A stretch of 45,444 nt of DNA, from assembly GCA_902516625.1 (NCBI GenBank), contig CABXYU010000005.1:1-45444 (forward strand), given 5' to 3'. The position numbers and the translations under genes were made by a program. The notes beneath the pieces are model-generated. The model was given only the letters and a program-made list of their open reading frames with translations, was not told where the DNA came from and ran no database searches. Origin of the DNA: an uncultured Pelagibacteraceae bacterium (GTDB lineage: Bacteria > Pseudomonadota > Alphaproteobacteria > Pelagibacterales > Pelagibacteraceae). Shown in pieces: positions 33,443 to 42,087 of the stretch; the first letter of the stretch is position 1, and each line of letters begins with the position of its first letter.

Positions 33443-34228
33443 CTAGCCGCCCAGGAATAAACGACCTACATCAGGATTACCTAGAAGATCATCTCCCTTT
33501 CCAGCTATAGCAGTTTGTCCAGAGACTAAAACATACCCTATATCAGCGAACTCGAGACCTTTTTTGGCATTTTGCTCTACAAGTATTATAGTTTTTTTTT
33601 CATTCTCTTGAAGATCTCTTAATATTTCAAAAACCATATCTATATATCTTGGTTCTAAACCGATCGATGGTTCGTCAACTAATAATACTGAGGGCTTCAT
33701 AACTAATGCTCTAGAAATTTCTAACAATCTTCTTTCTCCTCCAGAAAGTACTTTAGCTGGTTGATTTCGTCTATTTCTCAATCTTTCATACTTTTCAAAA
33801 ATTCTCTCTGCTTCTTGATAAGACTCTTCAGTTTTTTCCTTTATAAACCCTCCCATTAATAAATTTTCTTCAACTGTCATATCTGGAAAAACAGAATTAT
33901 CTTGAAGTATGTATGCAATTCCAACAGATTTTAGTTTTTCAGCTGGACTTAAATTTGTGATTTCTTTTCCATCAATTTCTATTTGTCCAGAAAAAATATT
34001 TGTAAAACCATATATTGAATGAAGTATTGTAGATTTTCCAGCACCGTTTGGACCTATTAAACACAATGACTGCGCTTTACTTACAAAAAGATCAAAATTA
34101 TGAAGGATTTCCATCTTTCCATACCCTGCATTCATATTTTTGATTGTAAGATGCACATTTGATGGTGATAATTTTTTTAAGTCTTCAGCGACTGGTGCTT
34201 TACCCAAAACTTCATATTGATTAGACAT
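33443..34228 (-). CDS. livF: branched-chain-type ABC transporter ATP-binding protein LivF (first set)
   Basis: A 261-residue ABC ATPase with an N-terminal extension of about 25 residues before the ATPase core. Walker A is GPNGAGKST, the signature LSGGERRLLEISRAL, Walker B SVLLVDEPSIG, and the H-loop region VEQNAKKGL. NSVFPDMTVEENLLMGGF is typical LivF. It shares one base with the livG stop and touches azlC, so the genes are translationally coupled. It belongs to the livK-livH-livM-livG-livF system. Confidence 0.94.
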   Translation of the reverse strand: MSNQYEVLGKAPVAEDLKKLSPSNVHLTIKNMNAGYGKMEILHNFDLFVSKAQSLCLIGPNGAGKSTILHSIYGFTNIFSGQIEIDGKEITNLSPAEKLKSVGIAYILQDNSVFPDMTVEENLLMGGFIKEKTEESYQEAERIFEKYERLRNRRNQPAKVLSGGERRLLEISRALVMKPSVLLVDEPSIGLEPRYIDMVFEILRDLQENEKKTIILVEQNAKKGLEFADIGYVLVSGQTAIAGKGDDLLGNPDVGRLFLGG

Positions 34229-34968
34229 TATTGTGCTCCTAGATAAGCATCAATTACACGCTTATCATTTTTGATTTCATCAGGTGTTCCGTTGGCCAAC
34301 ATTTTACCATGTGCTAAACAAAAAATATTTTCAGCCAACTGCATAATTACTCTCATATTGTGTTCAATCACTAATAAAGTGATACCAAAATCTTGATTAA
34401 CTTTTATTAGTCTATCTATAATTCCATTAATTAATGTAGGATTTATACCTGCCGTTGGCTCATCTAATAAGAGCATTTCAGGTTCATTCATTAAAGCCAT
34501 TGCAAGCTCTAATAATTTTTGCTGACCAAAAGATAAATCTCCTGCTCTTAATTTTCTTTTTTGAAATAACCCAACAAAACTCAAAAGGTTTTCTGCTTTT
34601 TCTGTGAGGTCTTTAGGTATTTTTGAAAATATCTTTAATAAACTTGAGTCGCTGCCTTTATGACTAATTAGCATATTTTCAACGCAATTAAGTTTTCCAT
34701 AAATTCTTGTTTGTTGAAAAGTTCTTAATAAACCCAATTTTGCTATTACTGGAACAGGAAGTTCAGAAACTTCTTTTCCATTAAATTTTATTGATCCATT
34801 ATCTATAGGATAAGTTCCAACTATTGAATTAAACAAAGTAGTTTTACCAGAGCCATTTGGACCAATTAGACCCACAATTTTTCCTTTTTCAACAGACATA
34901 GAAATATCAACATTGGCTTTAACGCCACCAAACGATTTACTTACATTGTTTACCACTAGAATGCTCAT
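34228..34968 (-). CDS. livG: branched-chain-type ABC transporter ATP-binding protein LivG (first set)
   Basis: A 246-residue ABC ATPase, intact in this copy. KSFGGVKANVDISMSVEKG is followed by Walker A GPNGSGKTT, the LivG-typical LLRTFQQTRIYGKLNCVENML, signature LSFGQQKLLELAMAL, Walker B MLLLDEPTAGI and H-loop VIEHNMRVIM. The signature Phe replaces the usual second Gly, a known variant in LivG. Its start overlaps the livM stop by 4 bp. It serves as the internal comparison for the frameshifted second livG in this window. Confidence 0.94.
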   Translation of the reverse strand: MSILVVNNVSKSFGGVKANVDISMSVEKGKIVGLIGPNGSGKTTLFNSIVGTYPIDNGSIKFNGKEVSELPVPVIAKLGLLRTFQQTRIYGKLNCVENMLISHKGSDSSLLKIFSKIPKDLTEKAENLLSFVGLFQKRKLRAGDLSFGQQKLLELAMALMNEPEMLLLDEPTAGINPTLINGIIDRLIKVNQDFGITLLVIEHNMRVIMQLAENIFCLAHGKMLANGTPDEIKNDKRVIDAYLGAQ

Positions 34969-36014
34969 TTTAATTCTACCTGTGCTTTCCGATCAGCTTC
35001 ATCAACAACTTCACCAAATCTCTCTGGATATTTTTCTCTAAGCCAGCCCATAATTCCTTCTGGGAAATAAATCACTATTACAACAATAAGAACGCCGAGA
35101 GCAACATACTGCCAACCTAAAAAGAAAGTCCAAAAGCCCTCTTTAAAAATATGAAAGACTGTAGCTCCAATAATGGGTCCCCATAAAGTTCCTTTTCCAC
35201 CCAAGATTGCCATAAGGACCATAAATACTCCCATCTCTCTGCCATCAAAAGCAACATCAGTTGAGTCTATATATCCAACAAGACCTCCCATAATTCCACC
35301 AGCTAATCCACAGAAGAACGCAGATACCATCCAGCCAATTATTTTATACTTCATGGTTTCAATACCCATTGCTTCTGCTTTGTCTTCGTTATCTCTAATA
35401 GCATTAAGAATTAGTTTAAATCGCGTGGAATAAATTGCTCTTATCGTAATGAATGCAAGTACTAGAGCAAAAAAACTACAGAAATAAAAAAATTCTCCTC
35501 TTGCCTCTAAACCTCCAACATTTGGAAAAGGTGGTGTTGTAAATCCTTGGCCTGCTCCTATAATTTCAATACCTCCAGAAATTTCTCCAGCTGCAACTCC
35601 TAATCCTAGAGTACATATTGCAAAATAATGCCCTCTCAATCCCAAAATTGAATATCCAATTAAACCAGCAACAATAGTTGGAACAACCGCCGCTACAACT
35701 AAGCCAGCAGCCATACCTTGAAAAAATTGTGTGGGAGTATGAACAAATGTTTTTTCTCCTCCACTTTCAGTCCACTCAGCCAGTGGGAAGAACATACCAA
35801 CTTGCACAGATGCACATAAATACATTCCAAGTCCATAAAAAAGGATATTTCCAAATGAATTGTAACCCATCTCGCCACCTTGAATATTCCAAGTAACAGC
35901 AAGAATAATTAGTACACAAAGAATAGACAATTGGACTTTAAAAGCAGGAAATATAAATGGTGCAGCAAGACCAAAAACTAATATTGATGCATATAAAATG
36001 AGATTTTTGTTCAC
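34965..36014 (-). CDS. livM: branched-chain-type ABC transporter permease LivM (first set)
   Basis: A 349-residue permease of usual length. It has VTWNIQGGEMGYNSFGNILFYGLGMYL, GLRGHYFAICTLGLGVAAGEI, the ATPase-contact loop LILNAIRDNEDKAEAMGIE and MAILGGKGTLWGPIIGA, the standard LivM series. It overlaps livH by 4 bp and livG by 4 bp. The extra region seen in the second LivM (26789-28159) is absent here, so the two transporters are not recent duplicates. Confidence 0.94.
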   Translation of the reverse strand: MNKNLILYASILVFGLAAPFIFPAFKVQLSILCVLIILAVTWNIQGGEMGYNSFGNILFYGLGMYLCASVQVGMFFPLAEWTESGGEKTFVHTPTQFFQGMAAGLVVAAVVPTIVAGLIGYSILGLRGHYFAICTLGLGVAAGEISGGIEIIGAGQGFTTPPFPNVGGLEARGEFFYFCSFFALVLAFITIRAIYSTRFKLILNAIRDNEDKAEAMGIETMKYKIIGWMVSAFFCGLAGGIMGGLVGYIDSTDVAFDGREMGVFMVLMAILGGKGTLWGPIIGATVFHIFKEGFWTFFLGWQYVALGVLIVVIVIYFPEGIMGWLREKYPERFGEVVDEADRKAQVELK

Positions 36015-36904
36015 TTTAAGTACTCTCTCTTTCTAGAAAGCTTAAACCTTCTATATACAAGAATTAAAACTAATAATAAAAATACTGAGCCAATTCTAAA
36101 TTCTGTACCTAATATATAATCGGCAAACTCCTCAAATACACCAAGACCCATACCTGACATTGCAACACCAGGTAGATTTCCTAGACCAGCAACAATAACA
36201 ATCATAAATGATCTAATTGTGTATGGTAATCCCATATATGGATGAATTGTAAAAGTTATAGATATTAATGCTCCTGCAACCCCACACAAAGCTGCATTTA
36301 TTCCAAATGTTGCAGCATAAACTTTTTCTGTATCAACACCTAAGATCTTTGCTGCTCTTGCATTTTGAGCAGTTGCTCTTATTGCTCGACCAAGTTTAGA
36401 CTTTTTCATATATATTACTAAACAAATTGCAAAAGCAATACTTACTACTGCAGAAAATATTTTTGAGTTTGGTAAAACCACATTACTATCAAATAAAAAA
36501 GTTGTCCCATATCCTGAGTTAGCCAAAACAACATCAGCACCAAATGCAAAGTTCATTAATTGCATAAAAAGAATACTAATTCCAAAAGTTGCAAGTATTG
36601 AGATAAATAAATCTCTATCGACTACTTTGTTGATTACTAGTTTATAGATTCCAACTCCAACAAAATACATTATGAAGGGTGAAACAATTACTCCCCAGGC
36701 AGGGTGGATACCATATAGATACATAAAGTATGCAATGTAACCTCCAAGAATTACTAGATCACCTTGGGCTATATTAATGATATTCATAACTCCCCACTGC
36801 AAAGCCATACCATAAGCAATCAAAGCAAATAGCACTCCTAAAAGAATTCCGTCCAAGCAAGCTTGAACAGTTATCATAGGATACTGGAAAACCATGAAAT
36901 CCAT
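36011..36904 (-). CDS. livH: branched-chain-type ABC transporter permease LivH (first set)
   Basis: A 297-residue permease with GILLGVLFALIAYGMALQWGVMNIINIAQGD, the loop KLGRAIRATAQNARAAKILGVDTEKV, and IRSFMIVIVAGLGNLPGVAMSGMG, all LivH hallmarks. An AAGGGG ribosome site lies about 7 bp before the ATG and directly after a terminator-like hairpin, so transcription from livK must read through that hairpin. It overlaps livM by 4 bp. Confidence 0.94.
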   Translation of the reverse strand: MDFMVFQYPMITVQACLDGILLGVLFALIAYGMALQWGVMNIINIAQGDLVILGGYIAYFMYLYGIHPAWGVIVSPFIMYFVGVGIYKLVINKVVDRDLFISILATFGISILFMQLMNFAFGADVVLANSGYGTTFLFDSNVVLPNSKIFSAVVSIAFAICLVIYMKKSKLGRAIRATAQNARAAKILGVDTEKVYAATFGINAALCGVAGALISITFTIHPYMGLPYTIRSFMIVIVAGLGNLPGVAMSGMGLGVFEEFADYILGTEFRIGSVFLLLVLILVYRRFKLSRKREYLK

Positions 36905-36916
36905 AAATTGCCCCTT

Positions 36917-36951
36917 AAAAAAAAATACCCCCTAAACTTTAGGGGGTATTT
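36917..36951 (-). terminator. attenuator-type terminator between livK and livH
   Basis: On the minus strand AAATACCCCCTA and its complement close a short loop and are followed by nine T. It lies 13 bp after the receptor stop and ends 13 bp before the livH start, typical for partial termination that keeps the receptor more abundant than the membrane complex. Confidence 0.9.
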
Positions 36952-36963
36952 ATAGATTTGTTA

Positions 36964-38202
36964 TTATCTTTCAGACCACTTAGGAATTGGATGTATCAAC
37001 TTAGCTGATGCCCATTTAAGAGGAGCTACAACTTTGTTTTCACATTTTCCTGAGCTGTCACACATTACTTGGAAAAGTACCATAGGCTTATCAACATTTT
37101 GACCACCCTCTGCGAACTTAATGTTTCCATAGAATGTTTGCATATTTGTCGCCGCAAGAGCATCTCTTACTTTCTTTTTGTCAAAAGAATTTGCTCTTTC
37201 AAATGCATCTTTAAATACTAATAAAGCTGCAGATGACTCAGCTGATTGATATGGTGGATCGTACTTAAACTGCTTTTCAAAGTCTTTTGCATATTTCATT
37301 CCAGTACCAAAGAATTTATCTTTGTAAGTTAATGATTTATGCCATTGAGAAGCACAAAGTGCATACTGTGAATTTTTACCATGTTGTTTTGATAATTTCG
37401 CAGCATCGCAATGTGTCATTGCCAACATTGGAACATCTACCTTCATTTCTGCAATTTGTCTAATTGCAGTTAATGCTCCTTTAGTGTGTCCTGATACAAC
37501 AAGTACGTCTGGCTTCATTTGTTTTACTTTAACTAATGTTGCAGCCATATCGTTAAGTTCTTTTGGAAGCTTATCGTCAATAATGATTTCAGATCCAGTT
37601 CTTTTAGCAGCATCTAAAATACCTAGTCTCACGTCTTGTGAGAATGCATCTTGTTCAAATGCTTGTGCTATTCTTACTGGTTTTCCACCATTAAGTTCTA
37701 CTGCTGTTTCAATAGCTACATCAAGATATAAGTTTGCTGGAGCTAAAACTGCAAATAGATACTTGTAACCTTTAGTAAACAATGATCTAGAAGCACCATT
37801 TGCTTCAACCATTGGTACACCATATTTTTCTGTTACAGGCGCTATTGCTTTTGTTAAACCTGAGCTATATGGCCCAAGCATAAATTCAACACCATCTTGT
37901 GAAATTAATCTTTCTGCAAGCTGTGCGGCTCTCTTAGGGTTTGATTCATCATCGTAATAAATAATGTCAAACTTATAAGTTTTTCCCCCAACTTTTACAC
38001 CACCCATGCTATTTATTCTTTCAACAGCTAAGTTATATCCATTTTGTGTATGGACACCATTAGATGAGTATTTTCCAGTTAGTGAGATAGCAGCACCTAG
38101 TACAATCTTATCACCAACTACTTTTGCAAATGATACAACTGACGTTGATAATAAAATCGCTATCGCAGAAATAAAACTTAAGATTATTTTATTTATTTTC
38201 AT
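36964..38202 (-). CDS. branched-chain-type ABC transporter substrate-binding protein (first set)
   Basis: A 412-residue periplasmic receptor of the LivK/AmiC class with a signal peptide (residues 1-26, ending SFA). The mature start VGDKIVLGAAISLTGKYSSNGVHTQNGYNLAVERINSMGG is the standard first lobe (seen around residue 29-70), followed by IIYYDDESNPKRAAQLAERLISQDGVEFMLGPYSSGLTKA. The C-terminal half has CASQWHKS and a Cys pair (CDSSGKC) that may form a disulfide. It is the first gene of its operon with an AAAGGAAA ribosome site. The ligand is unknown. Confidence 0.94.
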   Translation of the reverse strand: MKINKIILSFISAIAILLSTSVVSFAKVVGDKIVLGAAISLTGKYSSNGVHTQNGYNLAVERINSMGGVKVGGKTYKFDIIYYDDESNPKRAAQLAERLISQDGVEFMLGPYSSGLTKAIAPVTEKYGVPMVEANGASRSLFTKGYKYLFAVLAPANLYLDVAIETAVELNGGKPVRIAQAFEQDAFSQDVRLGILDAAKRTGSEIIIDDKLPKELNDMAATLVKVKQMKPDVLVVSGHTKGALTAIRQIAEMKVDVPMLAMTHCDAAKLSKQHGKNSQYALCASQWHKSLTYKDKFFGTGMKYAKDFEKQFKYDPPYQSAESSAALLVFKDAFERANSFDKKKVRDALAATNMQTFYGNIKFAEGGQNVDKPMVLFQVMCDSSGKCENKVVAPLKWASAKLIHPIPKWSER

Positions 38203-38236
38203 TTTATTTCCTTTGTTATTAATTAATTAATAGTTG

Positions 38237-38265
38237 ATTAAATAAAGAAAATTAGATTTTTGCAA
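38237..38265 (-). promoter_or_regulatory. possible promoter of the first liv operon
   Basis: TTGCAA (38265-38260), a 17-bp spacer and TTTAAT (38242-38237, five of six consensus bases) lie 34 bp upstream of the receptor start. A second -35-like TTGACA is visible a few bases further upstream. Confidence 0.45.
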
Positions 38266-38291
38266 GTGTCAAAAGGCACCGCTCACTATAT

Positions 38292-38906
38292 TTAATATCG
38301 TTGTGTAATAATAATTATGAATGCAATAATGACTAAAACACTCGCTGAGATTGTATTAATTGTTTGTGGATTAGCTTTAATCCAAACAATAAGTTTTTGT
38401 GCCAATAAAGCGTAACCAATCAAAGAAAGAAAATCTAATATTATATAAGTTGTTATTAAAATAAAAAACTGGACAACATAATTTGAATTAAAATCAATAA
38501 ATTGTGGAAATATTAAAGGAAAAAATAGCCATGCTTTAGGACTTGTACCTGCAACTAAAAAACCATCTTTAAAAAAAGAAAAAAGGCTTTTTGAGGATAT
38601 TACTTTTGAATTAATGTCTTTTGGTTTTGATTGATAAACATCGTGAGCTAAATAAAATAAATAAATTACCCCAATCCATTTAAAAATATTTAAAAAATTT
38701 GGATTATCTGAAAAAAAAGTACCTAGCACAAATATAACTAAAGTTGCTTGTGTAAAATTTGCTGTTATATCACCTAATGCAGTCCAAATACATTTTTGAA
38801 CTCCATAATTCATTGAGTAAGAGACTATAACCACCCTAGGCGTTCCAGGAGTAATGAATAAGAAAATTATAATTTGTAAAAAAAGTATAAAATCTAGGGG
38901 GAGCAT
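38292..38906 (-). CDS. LysE/RhtB-family amino acid exporter
   Basis: A 204-residue inner-membrane protein of about six helices. The N-terminus has FLFITPGTPRVVIVSYSMNYGVQKCIWTALGDI (seen around residues 17-48), the LysE/RhtB signature with PGP changed to PGT. FLVAGTSPKAWLFFPLIFPQF near residue 115-135 is the second family motif. It should export an amino acid or related metabolite. Its ATG is only 2 bp from the end of a terminator-like T run, which suggests attenuation of its own leader. It lies 85 bp upstream of the liv receptor on the same strand. Confidence 0.88.
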   Translation of the reverse strand: MLPLDFILFLQIIIFLFITPGTPRVVIVSYSMNYGVQKCIWTALGDITANFTQATLVIFVLGTFFSDNPNFLNIFKWIGVIYLFYLAHDVYQSKPKDINSKVISSKSLFSFFKDGFLVAGTSPKAWLFFPLIFPQFIDFNSNYVVQFFILITTYIILDFLSLIGYALLAQKLIVWIKANPQTINTISASVLVIIAFIIIITQRY

Positions 38907-38908
38907 AT

Positions 38909-38965
38909 AAAAAAAAAGATAGTCCTTAAAAACCGGGAGCTAAAGATGGCTAAGAAGGACTATCT
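38909..38965 (-). terminator. 11-bp stem-loop with T run directly before the lysE-like gene
   Basis: AGATAGTCCTT (38965-38955, minus strand) pairs perfectly with AAGGACTATCT (38927-38917) around a 27-nt loop and is followed by eight T. A TATATT box lies just upstream on the same strand, so a transcript could begin at the stem itself: either a short RNA of about 55 nt or a terminator-controlled leader. Confidence 0.65.
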
Positions 38966-39027
38966 AGACCAATATAACACATCCTAAAAAAAATGCATTA
39001 TCGTTTTTTTTCAAATATAAAGGATTT

Positions 39028-39324
39028 ATGAAAAAAAAAGGTCACAGGCCTGTCACCAAGGCCAAAAATCCAGAACCCAATCTGGAAGATCCAGATTGGG
39101 TCATCTGGGCAGCTTGGGCTGATAGGATCACTTTTGAAGAAATAAAAAAAAAAACTGGATATTCAGAATCTCAGGTTATTAAAATTATGAGAAAATCTCT
39201 CAAGCCAGCTTCATTTAGATTGTGGAGAAAAAGAGTTCATGAAAAAAGTATTAAACACAGAAAAAAATTTGAATATTCACGAAAAAAGATATCTAGTAAA
39301 ATTAAAAAAGGTGACTATTTATAG
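39028..39324 (+). CDS. DUF2805 (TIGR03643-like) small basic protein
   Basis: A 98-residue protein with the family core DPDWVIWAAWADRITFEEIKKKTGYSESQVIKIMRKSLKP (seen around residues 21-60) followed by ASFRLWRKRVHEKSIKHRKKF. The middle looks like a small helix-turn-helix: FEEIKKKTGYSESQVIKIM. Such proteins are widespread in marine bacteria and have no known role; DNA or RNA binding is suggested by the fold-like pattern and the charge. A good AAAGGA ribosome site precedes the ATG. Glutaredoxin follows 3 bp later. Confidence 0.85.
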   Translation: MKKKGHRPVTKAKNPEPNLEDPDWVIWAAWADRITFEEIKKKTGYSESQVIKIMRKSLKPASFRLWRKRVHEKSIKHRKKFEYSRKKISSKIKKGDYL

Positions 39325-39327
39325 TTA

Positions 39328-39582
39328 ATGAAAAAAATTACAATTTATACTGGTCCATTATGCAATTATTGTGATGCTGCTAAGAGGTTACTAACTAGAA
39401 ATAATGCACCTTACAATGAAATTAATATTGCAAGTGTTGATGGAGCTATGGATGAAATGATTAAAAAAGCTAACGGAAAAAGAACCATTCCACAAATATT
39501 TTTTGATGACCAACATATTGGTGGATACGATGAAGTTCGTGCATTAGAAAAAGAAAATAAGTTGCAAGAATTACTAAAATAA
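39328..39582 (+). CDS. grxC: glutaredoxin 3
   Basis: An 84-residue glutathione-dependent thiol-disulfide oxidoreductase. The active site is CNYC (Cys12 and Cys15), a variant of the usual CPYC in which Pro is replaced by Asn. The glutathione-binding cis-Pro segment is GKRTIPQIFFDDQHIGGYDEV, seen from residue 50, and the length is normal. It starts 3 bp after the DUF2805 gene, so the two are probably one operon. It is cytoplasmic and would reduce ribonucleotide reductase or mixed disulfides. Confidence 0.93.
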   Translation: MKKITIYTGPLCNYCDAAKRLLTRNNAPYNEINIASVDGAMDEMIKKANGKRTIPQIFFDDQHIGGYDEVRALEKENKLQELLK

Positions 39583-39623
39583 TAACTAATTATAACTATT
39601 CCTATTTAATATTATAATACATT

Positions 39624-42014
39624 TTAAAAAGTACCAAAAAGTTCTATATTTGCACCATAGTTGGAAATATTATTAATCGAACTATAATTAGAATTTAATT
39701 TTAATTTAAAATTCCCAATATCTTTAGCATAACTTAAATTTGCTAAATTATTCGAAAGAGGATCAAAATCAAAAGCAAACTGGCTATTTTCCTCTTTTGA
39801 TTTACTTAATTTAATAATAAATTTTTCATTATAAAGTTTTCTCCTTGCATCAGCAATTCCATCATTGTTACTTAAACTTATTACTCTTTCATAATAAGGG
39901 GATATAGTAAAACCATTTAAGTATATCCATTCATATCCAATATTAGTTTTTAAACTTTCTTTTGAGTATGCTCCGATAATAGTATCTTTATTCACTGGAG
40001 TTTCTCCTTGATATATATATTCATAATCTATACTAGGAGTTAAATCATAAAGAACCTCTATTCCACCCATCAGTTGCAAAGATCCATCTTCATAAATCAT
40101 TTTATCCATATCAAATAAAAAACCAGCTGTAAGTTCTCCACTTCTAAAAGTATCTTCAGCATATCTAATATCAATTGTTGGGCTATTTATTGTGTTGCTA
40201 ATAAAATCGGTATATTCAGATAATCGAGTAACTCCATAAGTAAATTTTCCTGTAGGGGTTACATTTAAACTACCTAAAGTATTTTTTGTTCGATAATTTA
40301 TGGATGTAAATGCTTGTTTTCCGTTTCTTTCACCGGATAATTTACTTAAGTATTTGTTATTAAATCTTAAAGCACTTAAACCTACAACGGTATTTATATA
40401 TCTATTTTCATTTGTTGGTACAATTCCATATAAGTTTAAAGTTAAGGACTCCAGTTCAGTATTTTGTTTAGATTGATGAATATTTGACTCACCATCTGCA
40501 TATCTTATGGCCCAGCCTAAAAATCTATTATTACCAAATTTTCTGTCAGTACCATAAGTCAAACCTAATGATTTTACTGTTTTAGCTTTTTCAAAGCCTA
40601 ATTTATCCAAATTACTTATAGATAAATCTACTAAACTCCATGAAGACCATTTTGAAATCTTTTCCTTTTTTTCGGTATTACTTACTAGTGTAGCTAAGTT
40701 ATTTTTTAAAGATGGCTCAAATTTACTAGCCAAAGATTTTAATATAGGGTTCGGATAATTTATATTTATATTATGACTGGATAATTCCTCATTATCTCTA
40801 TTCCTTTTGATCCATTCAAATCTTTTAAAAATAGTAGAAACATTTAAAGTTATATTTTGTTTAGCTAGCTCAACTTGAGCACCCGTAGATGAAGTAGAAT
40901 CTGATACACAAGCAACCAAACCATAAGGACACTCTAATTGGAATGAATTGATTTGATCTACACCAGCACCATCTTGTTCTTGTACAATATAAATTCTCAT
41001 TCCGTCAGCTGAAAAAGAAAATCCTCTTGGCTGCCCAGTACCTTCTCTTCCTGCCGCTACATTACCAAAACCGTTGAGTTGGTGTCTTCCCATAAGCGAA
41101 GCTGTTGATACGTCAAAATTTTTCCCTAAACTATATTGGTAGATATAACTGTTAGGCCTTGGACCGCCACTAGAACTTTCTGTATCATTTGAGATTAAAA
41201 CAAACATAGCACTTCCAGTTTCATTAAACTCAATATCGTCCCCCTTATCATTACCAGTTTCATCTTCTACACCAATTGTCATTAAATCAACTTGATGTAT
41301 TTGTGTTTTAGAAGAAATATCAAAAGGTCCTGGTAAACTATAAGTAGTAACGACTGGAGCGTCATTAGTATCATTTATTGTAAAAAGTTTTGTACCATCT
41401 GTGCTTAATGCAAAATTCTCTTCAGCTCCAGAGGTAGAAAGAACATTAACAAAAGTTCTTGATGAAAATTCATTTGGTATGCTTAAATCAAATCTGGCAA
41501 TATTGCCGTTATCAGCCGATATAAAAAATTTTCTACCATTATCTACAATATTTATGCCTACTAATTGATTTCTTAAAAGCAGAAACCCAATGCTTTGATT
41601 AACTCTAAAAGCGTCAATAACATCACAACTCAAATCTCCATTATCTCTTCTAACTGATGTCATATCAAAAGGTCTACTAAGCCTGTTCATAGAAAGATTA
41701 CCTTGTCCTTTGTGGCTCTCTTGTTGTAAATTTGTTGTAAAAACTATTAGACCATCAGTACTAAATACAACATCCTGCGGTCGTTCTGTTGAGTCTTTAT
41801 CCAAGGTATCAAAATTTGGAGTATTGGCATCAAACCCTTCTGAACTTGTACATGTAGAGCTGTTTTGAGCTGGTATTCTTCCATCTAAAAATGTTGCTGT
41901 CAAAGAAGCTGCAAAAGCTAGAGATGAAAAGAGAAATACAAATAAAATTAAAAATATTTTAGGTTCAATTACTCCTTTAAATATATTTTTCATAATTTTA
42001 TTTAAATTTTTCAT
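39624..42014 (-). CDS. autotransporter-like outer-membrane protein with beta-propeller passenger
   Basis: A 796-residue surface protein. A signal peptide runs to about residue 36 (LFSSLAFA). Residues about 45-365 carry repeated segments of the type PQDVVFSTDGLIVFTT, ENFALSTDGTKLFTIND and PRGFSFSADGMRIYIV, spaced as blades of a beta-propeller. A linker follows, and from about 480 to the end there is an autotransporter-type beta-barrel with alternating strands (SLGLTYGTDRKFGNNRFLGWAIRYADG) and a terminal Phe (ELFGTF). Four cysteines in the passenger could form disulfides. It is last in the FecR, CHASE2-PP2C, autotransporter series. Adhesion or ligand sensing is likely but not shown. Confidence 0.8.
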   Translation of the reverse strand: MKNLNKIMKNIFKGVIEPKIFLILFVFLFSSLAFAASLTATFLDGRIPAQNSSTCTSSEGFDANTPNFDTLDKDSTERPQDVVFSTDGLIVFTTNLQQESHKGQGNLSMNRLSRPFDMTSVRRDNGDLSCDVIDAFRVNQSIGFLLLRNQLVGINIVDNGRKFFISADNGNIARFDLSIPNEFSSRTFVNVLSTSGAEENFALSTDGTKLFTINDTNDAPVVTTYSLPGPFDISSKTQIHQVDLMTIGVEDETGNDKGDDIEFNETGSAMFVLISNDTESSSGGPRPNSYIYQYSLGKNFDVSTASLMGRHQLNGFGNVAAGREGTGQPRGFSFSADGMRIYIVQEQDGAGVDQINSFQLECPYGLVACVSDSTSSTGAQVELAKQNITLNVSTIFKRFEWIKRNRDNEELSSHNININYPNPILKSLASKFEPSLKNNLATLVSNTEKKEKISKWSSWSLVDLSISNLDKLGFEKAKTVKSLGLTYGTDRKFGNNRFLGWAIRYADGESNIHQSKQNTELESLTLNLYGIVPTNENRYINTVVGLSALRFNNKYLSKLSGERNGKQAFTSINYRTKNTLGSLNVTPTGKFTYGVTRLSEYTDFISNTINSPTIDIRYAEDTFRSGELTAGFLFDMDKMIYEDGSLQLMGGIEVLYDLTPSIDYEYIYQGETPVNKDTIIGAYSKESLKTNIGYEWIYLNGFTISPYYERVISLSNNDGIADARRKLYNEKFIIKLSKSKEENSQFAFDFDPLSNNLANLSYAKDIGNFKLKLNSNYSSINNISNYGANIELFGTF

Positions 42015-42087
42015 AAAGTAAATTTCTTACATAAAAATTGATAAATTAGAACTTCTAAGTACCCATTTTAGGTTTTAAAAAGAATAA

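Noticed and set aside
38946-38987. A 13-codon frame (MAKKDYLDQYNTS) with a GGGAG site, inside the plus strand of the lysE-leader hairpin; considered as a leader peptide or tmRNA tag.
   Set aside because: It does not end in the LAA-like tag of tmRNA, and no tRNA-like ends flank it. The minus-strand terminator reading explains the hairpin better. It could still be a leader peptide for the DUF2805 gene but nothing supports that.
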